NCBI GenBank assembly: GCA_022600255.1
Contig: JAHZKU010000032.1
Location: forward strand, 1-29,276
Source: Actinomycetes bacterium
GTDB taxonomy: Bacteria > Actinomycetota > Actinomycetes > S36-B12 > GCA-2699445
Direction of reading: 5' to 3'
Length of the DNA: 29,276 bases
Below, in pieces: positions 24,589-29,276 of this stretch. Both the position numbers and the translations under genes were made by a program. The notes under the pieces are model-generated. The model did no database searches. It worked only from the letters and a program-made list of their open reading frames with translations, and was not told the DNA's origin. The stretch's first letter is position 1. Each line of letters begins with the position of its first letter.

Positions 24589-25017
24589 CTACATCCTCTT
24601 GAGCGCTTCCAACGCCAAGCGGTACGAATCCATCCCAAAGCCTGCGATCGTTCCGGAGGCTACAGCCGAAATCACGCTGCGATGCCGAAACTCCTCGCGG
24701 CTATGGGGATTACTCAAGTGGATTTCGATCAAAGGCCCCGTGAGTTGGGCACACGCATCTCGCAAGGAGTAGGAGTAATGCGTGAAAGCGGCGGGGTTCA
24801 GAATCACCGGCGTTCCGGCATCGGCTGCGTCGTGTAGCCAGGCGAGCATCTCAGACTCGTCGTTGGTCTGACCCACCTGCACCTCAAAGCCGAGTTCCTT
24901 GCCAGCCGCCACGCAGAACCCGACCAGGTCCGCATGGTCGTCTGAGCCGTAGATATCGGGTTCGCGGGTCCCCAGCCTGTTCAGGTTAGGGCCATTCAGG
25001 ATCATCACGGGCTGCAC
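24589..25017 (-). CDS. aroQ: Type II 3-dehydroquinate dehydratase
   Basis: Third step of the shikimate pathway: 3-dehydroquinate to 3-dehydroshikimate, in a dodecameric enzyme. 142 residues, normal length. LNGPNLNRLGTREPDIYG (7-24) carries the lid Arg18 and the catalytic Tyr23. NPAAFTHYSYSLRDA and EIHLSNPHSREEFRHRS supply the substrate-binding Asn, His and Ser residues. GTG 25017 follows AGGAG with a 5-nt spacer. A 132-nt spacer separates it from the GyrI-like gene upstream. I saw no clear promoter there. Confidence 0.96.
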   Translation of the reverse strand: MQPVMILNGPNLNRLGTREPDIYGSDDHADLVGFCVAAGKELGFEVQVGQTNDESEMLAWLHDAADAGTPVILNPAAFTHYSYSLRDACAQLTGPLIEIHLSNPHSREEFRHRSVISAVASGTIAGFGMDSYRLALEALKRM

Positions 25018-25149
25018 AATTGCTCCTGGAAACTGGTGGACATATCGCCAGGCCGGGAAGGCCCGAGTACGGCCAATCTACCGGTGTCTGTTGCTCCGAG
25101 CGGGCCAGACCCAACCGATTGCGTGGTTCGCGGCAAAGGCGTCTTGCTC

Positions 25150-25761
25150 CTAAACTGCCACAACTGGCTGCCGCAGGATCGTCCTAAGCTTCTCCGGTGC
25201 CACCCTGCGTGGATCACTTAGGTAGATTTCGTGGTGTTTTCCGGTCGGCTTGAGCCCGTTCACCGGCATGAACTCCTCATGCATGCGGGCGATAGTCGGG
25301 CCTTCAGCATCGTAGGGGCCGAGGTGCAAGGTCTGAACGCAGGTGCCTTCGGTCAGGCAGTCCAAACGTAACTTCTCAAAGGACGGCAAGTCCTTCTTCT
25401 TAGCGAGCAAGGCGGCGGTCGCGAAATCCGCTCGACTGATCCAATCGGGCACCATCATCATCATGGTCCAGAGCCACTTCGAGCGATCTCTGGCGGTCGT
25501 GAAACTGGCCAGATCGTCGGCCCACCATAGTCCAGACAACGGCGGCACGACGTAATCCTTGTCGGCCTTCTTGCTAGCCGCTTTGATCGTGTAGGCCACC
25601 GGGTACAGCGTCTGGATTGCATCGGGATAAGCCTGGGCTTGGCTAGGATCCCCGGCCCCGTCGATCATGAGGTACTGCGTTTGCGGGATTTCGATGACGT
25701 CAAACACGCCGGACTTGGCGCGATACGTTGGCGAAGATTTCTTGAAATCCACTTTCCTCAC
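25150..25761 (-). CDS. GyrI-like small-molecule-binding domain protein
   Basis: 203 residues. VRKVDFKKSSPTYRAKSG followed by IPQTQYLMIDGAGDP matches the standard opening of stand-alone GyrI-like proteins (MxKxDFKK..., FLMIDGxGDP). Later TLHLGPYDAEGPTIARMHEF-like (key pieces LGPYDAEGPTI and HEIYLSDPRRV) are also typical. These SOUL/GyrI-fold proteins bind hydrophobic small molecules and some hydrolyse them; no DNA-binding domain is present. The frame is open to 25869, but those 36 residues are unconserved and overlap aroB. GTG 25761 aligns exactly with the family start. Its place between aroB and aroQ is unusual. Confidence 0.82.
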   Translation of the reverse strand: MRKVDFKKSSPTYRAKSGVFDVIEIPQTQYLMIDGAGDPSQAQAYPDAIQTLYPVAYTIKAASKKADKDYVVPPLSGLWWADDLASFTTARDRSKWLWTMMMMVPDWISRADFATAALLAKKKDLPSFEKLRLDCLTEGTCVQTLHLGPYDAEGPTIARMHEEFMPVNGLKPTGKHHEIYLSDPRRVAPEKLRTILRQPVVAV

Positions 25762-25852
25762 TGAGCTAGTAAAACACTGCGCAGCAGCGCGCTCAACCGC
25801 AGATGCGATCCAGGTTTCGTCGGGTTCGTGCGCGGATGCGAGGAACATCCGG

Positions 25853-26938
25853 CTACTGCACCTCAGCAAAGGCCCCTGCCAGCCAAGTTGGATCGGGATC
25901 TTGCAGGATGCTGGCTTGGCCTAGGCCCTCCAGCACCACAAACCGCAAGGAGTCCCCCCGCGTCTTCTTGTCCAGTGCCATGGCCTCGATCAGGACCCGC
26001 AAGTCCGCACCACGATAGGTCGTGGGCAGCCCAAGGGATGTGAGCAGGGCTCGGGTGCGGAGCACCAATTCGGCAGGGACTTTCCCCGCAGCCGCTGATA
26101 GGGCAGCCGCGAAGACCATGCCGACCGCAACCGCGTCACCATGGCGCCAGGTGTAGTCTTCAGTTCGTTCGATGGCGTGCGCGAGGGTGTGGCCGTAATT
26201 CAAAATCTGTCTGCCGAGCGCACGATCGATGGACTCCCCCAAGTCGTCCGCGACGACGTCGGCTTTCACCTGGATCGCCCGCAAGACGATTTCGTGCAAC
26301 TGCGCAGAGGTCGGATCCAGCACTGCGACTGGATCAGTTTCGGCAATCCTCAGGATCTCCGGATCCACAATAAAACCCGCCTTGATCGCTTCGGCGAGCC
26401 CGGCGGCGTAATCGGCGGGCGGCAGGGTGGTGAGCATGGTCAAGTCACAGATCACCGCTGCAGGCGGGTGGATGCTGCCCACCAGGTTCTTGCCAGCGGT
26501 TGTGTTGAGCCCAGTCTTGCCACCAACGGCGGCATCCACCATGGCCAACAAGGTGGTGGGTACCTGCACGATGGGGATGCCGCGTAGCCAGGTAGCCGCC
26601 ACAAATCCAGCCATGTCCGTGGTTGCACCGCCACCAACAGCCACAGCGCAATCGGTTCTGGTGAACCCAGCGGCTCCCAACTGTTCCCAGCAGTCAGCCG
26701 CCACAGCCGCGGTCTTGGCCCCTTCCGCATCCGGCAGTTCAATCATGAGGACTTCGCGACCCAACACCTCCAGGGACTGGGCGACTGTCCGAGCCGTTTC
26801 GATCATTGCCGGGGCATGGAACACGGCCACCCGCAGCGCGGTGTCGGGGACGTGTAAGGCCGCTTGCGGCACGATGTGGCGCCCAATCACGACGTTGTAG
26901 GGCTTCTCTCCACGAACAACGACAATGTCGGGATCCAT
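25853..26938 (-). CDS. aroB: 3-dehydroquinate synthase
   Basis: Second shikimate step: DAHP to 3-dehydroquinate, needing NAD and a divalent metal. 361 residues, normal length. The NAD-binding GGGATTDMAGFVAATWLRG, PTTLLAMVDAAVGGKTG and NLVGSIHPP are all present. Metal ligands are Glu in GLAEAIKAG and the two His in NYGHTLAHAIE and RHGDAVAVGM. ATG 26938 follows AGGAG with a 4-nt spacer. The 123-nt gap from aroK holds a degenerate tandem repeat. The pathway partners AroK and AroC lie just upstream. Confidence 0.97.
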   Translation of the reverse strand: MDPDIVVVRGEKPYNVVIGRHIVPQAALHVPDTALRVAVFHAPAMIETARTVAQSLEVLGREVLMIELPDAEGAKTAAVAADCWEQLGAAGFTRTDCAVAVGGGATTDMAGFVAATWLRGIPIVQVPTTLLAMVDAAVGGKTGLNTTAGKNLVGSIHPPAAVICDLTMLTTLPPADYAAGLAEAIKAGFIVDPEILRIAETDPVAVLDPTSAQLHEIVLRAIQVKADVVADDLGESIDRALGRQILNYGHTLAHAIERTEDYTWRHGDAVAVGMVFAAALSAAAGKVPAELVLRTRALLTSLGLPTTYRGADLRVLIEAMALDKKTRGDSLRFVVLEGLGQASILQDPDPTWLAGAFAEVQ

Positions 26939-26956
26939 CTGACTCCTCTTTGGTAG

Positions 26957-27037
26957 CTGCAGTGTTCTGACTCCTGCGGTGGTCTTACTACTGCGGTGGT
27001 GTGCCCGCTGCGGTCTTGACCACTGCGCTGTAGTGCA
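26957..27037. repeat. Five-copy degenerate ~17-bp tandem repeat between aroK and aroB
   Basis: Copies start at 26957, 26974, 26991, 27008 and 27023, with spacings 17, 17, 17 and 15. Each begins CTGC, and the core is CTGCGGTGGT (exact at 26974 and 26991, altered in the others). The array fills most of the non-coding gap and ends about 19 nt before the aroB ATG. It lies in the 5' leader of aroB if the genes are co-transcribed. Function is unknown. Confidence 0.65.
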
Positions 27038-27061
27038 CCACCCATGCCGGGCGCACCATCA

Positions 27062-27574
27062 CTAGTCTGGCTGTTCTCCAACCGCCAACGCGACCGCCAA
27101 CGCCTCCACACACTCCGACACCGGGTGTTCTCCGGAATCAATCGTGATGGTGGCCAGTCGCTCATAGATCGGATCACGCTCGGCGATCATCTTGCGCCAT
27201 TGCGTCAGCACATTTCCCAACGCGACCGGCCGTGGGCCGCTGAGCCCGGCGCGCTTTGCGGAGACGCCATGAGCCACCTGCAACCGAACGACCGTAACAT
27301 CGGCAAGGGCCTGGGCGACCTGCTCAGTTTGCACAGCCCCACTGCCGACGGCCACGATGGCGTCGGGCTGGCGCAACGCGGCCAGAACCTGATCAGCCTC
27401 GATGCGTCGGAACTCGGCCTCACCGAACTCCACAAAGATGTCCTCGCTGGGTTTCCCGGCAACCGACTCCACCATTTGGTCGGTGTCGAGGAAAGCAACA
27501 CCTAACCGAAACGCCAACGCTGCGCCGATGGTTGATTTGCCCGAGGCCGGTGGCCCCACCAGTGCCACAACCAT
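27062..27574 (-). CDS. aroK: Shikimate kinase
   Basis: Fifth shikimate step: phosphorylates shikimate with ATP. 170 residues, normal size. Walker A GPPASGKST is at 7-15 (Ala10 where Gly is commoner). FLDTD holds the shikimate-binding Asp32, EFRRIE has Arg56, and RDPIYERLA has Arg133. The usual GGG of the Walker B region reads GSG (77-79). The LID Arg115 lies in GPRPVAL. ATG 27574 starts two bases after the aroC stop (TGAGGATG), so the two are coupled. All catalytic residues seem intact. Confidence 0.94.
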   Translation of the reverse strand: MVVALVGPPASGKSTIGAALAFRLGVAFLDTDQMVESVAGKPSEDIFVEFGEAEFRRIEADQVLAALRQPDAIVAVGSGAVQTEQVAQALADVTVVRLQVAHGVSAKRAGLSGPRPVALGNVLTQWRKMIAERDPIYERLATITIDSGEHPVSECVEALAVALAVGEQPD

Positions 27575-27576
27575 CC

Positions 27577-28755
27577 TCAGCGCACCACCAAGTTGTCTAG
27601 GTAGCTGGCGATATTCCGTTTGGTTTCTGACACATTGTCACCGCCGAACTTCTCCACAACGGCGTCGGCGACCACCAGTGCGACCATTGCTTCGGCCACC
27701 ACGCCAGCCGCCGGTACGGCGCAGACATCGGAACGCTGGTGAATCGCGTTCGCGGCCTCTCCGGTGCTGACGTCTACCGTGCGTAAGGCTCTGGGGACGG
27801 TCGAAATCGGTTTCATCGCGGCGCGCACCCGCATAATCTCGCCGGTGGACATGCCACCTTCGATGCCACCACTCGTGCCTGACGTGCGGCGCAAGCGGCC
27901 TGCATCACTGATGATTTCATCTTGCGCATCCGAGCCCCGCGTGCGAGCCAGTTCCAGCCCATTGCCGATCTCGACACCCTTAATGGCCTGAATCCCCATA
28001 AGTGCTGCGGCGATCCGCGAGTCCAGTTTGCGGTCCCAATGCACATGCGACCCCAGACCGGGGGGCAAGCCATACGTAAGCACTTCCACGATGCCGCCGA
28101 GTGTGTCGCCGGACCGGTGGGCGTCGGTCACCTCCGCTTGCATGGCTTCACTCGCCGCCGAGTCGAAACAGCGCACCGGGTCAGCATCCAACGCCGCCAC
28201 GTCATCGGGGTTGGGGAACTCCGCACTGCTGGTCTGCGCCTTGCCAAGTTCGACGACGTGACTCAGCACCGCAATGTCGCCGACCTCTGCCAGGAAACTG
28301 CGAGCGACCGCACCCAAGGCCACCCGAGCGGCTGTCTCCCGCGCACTGGCGCGCTCCAACACGGGCCGAATGTCATCGAACGAGTACTTCTGCATCCCCA
28401 CTAGGTCAGCGTGGCCGGGCCGCGGGCGTCTTAGCGGCTGATTCCGGGCCAATCCGGCCAGCTCCTGTTCTGAAACTGGGTCGGGCGACATGACCGTCTC
28501 CCACTTGGGCCACTCGGTGTTGCCCACCTGAACCGCGATTGGTCCGCCCATTGTCAGCCCGTGACGGACCCCGCCCAAAAACGTAACCTCGTCCTGCTCG
28601 AACTTCATGCGGGCACCGCGCCCCGCGCCTAACCGGCGTCGGGCCAAGTGCCCGGCGACATCGTCGGTGGTGATCGCCGTTCCGGCCGGTAGGCCCTCTA
28701 GGATTGCGACCAAGGCGGGGCCGTGAGATTCTCCAGCAGTTAACCAACGCAGCAT
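27577..28755 (-). CDS. aroC: Chorismate synthase
   Basis: Last common shikimate step: EPSP to chorismate, needing reduced FMN. 392 residues, normal length. Signatures are GESHGPALVAILEGLPAG (8-25), RPRPGHADLVGMQKYSF and the C-terminal RTVDVSTGE and HQRSDVCAVPAAGVVAEAM. The conserved His10 and Arg-rich FMN sites are present. ATG 28755 has only a weak ribosome site. It is the first aro gene here and lies 64 nt after the PilO-like gene, so it may share that transcript. Its product feeds AroH encoded at 5429-5791. Confidence 0.97.
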   Translation of the reverse strand: MLRWLTAGESHGPALVAILEGLPAGTAITTDDVAGHLARRRLGAGRGARMKFEQDEVTFLGGVRHGLTMGGPIAVQVGNTEWPKWETVMSPDPVSEQELAGLARNQPLRRPRPGHADLVGMQKYSFDDIRPVLERASARETAARVALGAVARSFLAEVGDIAVLSHVVELGKAQTSSAEFPNPDDVAALDADPVRCFDSAASEAMQAEVTDAHRSGDTLGGIVEVLTYGLPPGLGSHVHWDRKLDSRIAAALMGIQAIKGVEIGNGLELARTRGSDAQDEIISDAGRLRRTSGTSGGIEGGMSTGEIMRVRAAMKPISTVPRALRTVDVSTGEAANAIHQRSDVCAVPAAGVVAEAMVALVVADAVVEKFGGDNVSETKRNIASYLDNLVVR

Positions 28756-28819
28756 GGCTCTATTGTGGCACCTGCATCACCGGTTCGACGCAATCGCCGG
28801 TTTCCCCAACTCAGCGGGC

Positions 28820-29276
28820 CTAGTTCCGGGACTTCTTCGCCTTCGCCTTCTTCTGTGCGGCCTTCTTAGCGGCTTCCTTGCGCTGTTGCTTCTTCACCTT
28901 GGCAACCTCCCGCTTGGCCTTGTCCAACATCGGGTTGCTGCCATTCTTCTGCGGCAGTTGTGCGGCCGCTTGCCCGGAGGTCGGTGCTGGCACCACATCG
29001 GTGTTCGCGCTGCTATTCGGGGTCGGCGCTGGCACCGCGGGTGTCGCCGGTGGTGTGGCACCTGGCGACGCGCCCGGCGTGGTTGCACCAGGAGTCGGAG
29101 TGGTTGGCGCCGGCGTGGCTTCTGCGGTGGGGTTCGGAAGGGAATCGGCGGGGACGCTGAAGACTTGGCCTTGCAGGCTCAAATTGAGTTGACTGGCGTC
29201 TTCGCCATCAGCGGTGATGTCTAGGCCTGCGACGAAGTAGGCGCGTGTCATCCGTTCGAGCCCGTTCACGAAGCTC
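28820..29276 (-). CDS. PilO-like pilus assembly protein, C-terminal part (cut by window edge)
   Basis: The frame runs open to the window edge and its start lies outside. The first visible residues, SFVNGLERMTRAYFVAGLDI and then QLNLSLQGQVFSV, resemble the C-terminal ferredoxin-like domain end of PilO/GspM-type type IV pilus inner-membrane proteins. A long Pro/Thr/Ala linker follows (TPAPTTPTPGATTPG and so on). The end is a strongly basic tail (KKQQRKEAAKKAAQKKAKAK). Type IV pilus genes often lie upstream of aroC in Actinobacteria, which supports the call. The tail is unusual for PilO. Family assignment is tentative because most of the protein is outside. Confidence 0.6.
   Translation of the reverse strand, partial: SFVNGLERMTRAYFVAGLDITADGEDASQLNLSLQGQVFSVPADSLPNPTAEATPAPTTPTPGATTPGASPGATPPATPAVPAPTPNSSANTDVVPAPTSGQAAAQLPQKNGSNPMLDKAKREVAKVKKQQRKEAAKKAAQKKAKAKKSRN

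Noticed and set aside
25762..25869. 36-residue N-terminal extension of the GyrI-like protein
   Set aside because: Unconserved, starts at TTG and overlaps aroB; the GTG at 25761 aligns with the family start.
1..29276. CTAG seemed frequent for a high-GC genome
   Set aside because: A rough count in the first 13 kb gave about one per 400 bases, near chance expectation at this GC, so it is not a signal.

Overview
The window is a stretch of actinobacterial chromosome, about 60% GC by eye. The gene order gives the lineage away. On the minus strand, der-cmk-aroH-rluB-scpB-scpA-xerD-nudix-pyrG-(DUF885)-recN-nadK-tlyA-small acidic protein reproduces the Mycobacterium tuberculosis Rv1713-Rv1693 order. 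A second minus-strand block, nusB-efp-pepQ-aroQ-(GyrI-like)-aroB-aroK-aroC, reproduces Rv2533c-Rv2540c. Many GTG starts and an acidic N-terminal extension on Der also fit Actinobacteria. I cannot name a genus.

Layout. 72-884 (+): an orphan polytopic membrane protein. 998-2539 (-): a CopC-CopD fusion. 2564-3055 (-): the C-terminal half of a BNR/F510_1955-type protein with its front missing. 3128-17787 (-): a long housekeeping block covering ribosome assembly (der, rluB, tlyA), nucleotide and NAD metabolism (cmk, pyrG, nadK, nudix), chromosome maintenance (scpAB, xerD, recN), a DUF885 peptidase-like gene, and a phasin-like protein with a histone-H1-like Lys/Ala repeat tail. 18071-19695 (+): an SCP2-like small protein read divergently from the phasin, then a TDT/TehA-family transporter. 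19755-19831 (+): a tRNA gene with a CAA (Leu) anticodon but a short variable loop. 19936-22286 (+): a two-gene ABC exporter that ends tail-to-tail with nusB, sharing a CTAG. 22283-28755 (-): the shikimate/EF-P/NusB operon. 28820-29276 (-): the 3' part of a PilO-like pilus protein, cut by the window edge.

How it works together. The aro block (AroC, AroK, AroB, AroQ) covers four of the seven common shikimate steps. AroH, in the other block, takes chorismate on to prephenate. Most other genes are core information-processing functions kept in tight, often 1-4 nt overlapping, operons.

I found no CRISPR array, phage, insertion sequence or obvious defence island. The most unusual items are the short-variable-loop tRNA with a Leu anticodon, a tlyA whose conserved N-terminus lies upstream of every ATG/GTG/TTG (possible ATC start), a five-copy ~17-bp degenerate repeat between aroK and aroB, a GyrI-like ligand-binding gene inside the aro operon, and a set of strong hairpins without U-tracts at operon ends. 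No stretch longer than 300 bases lacks a gene.
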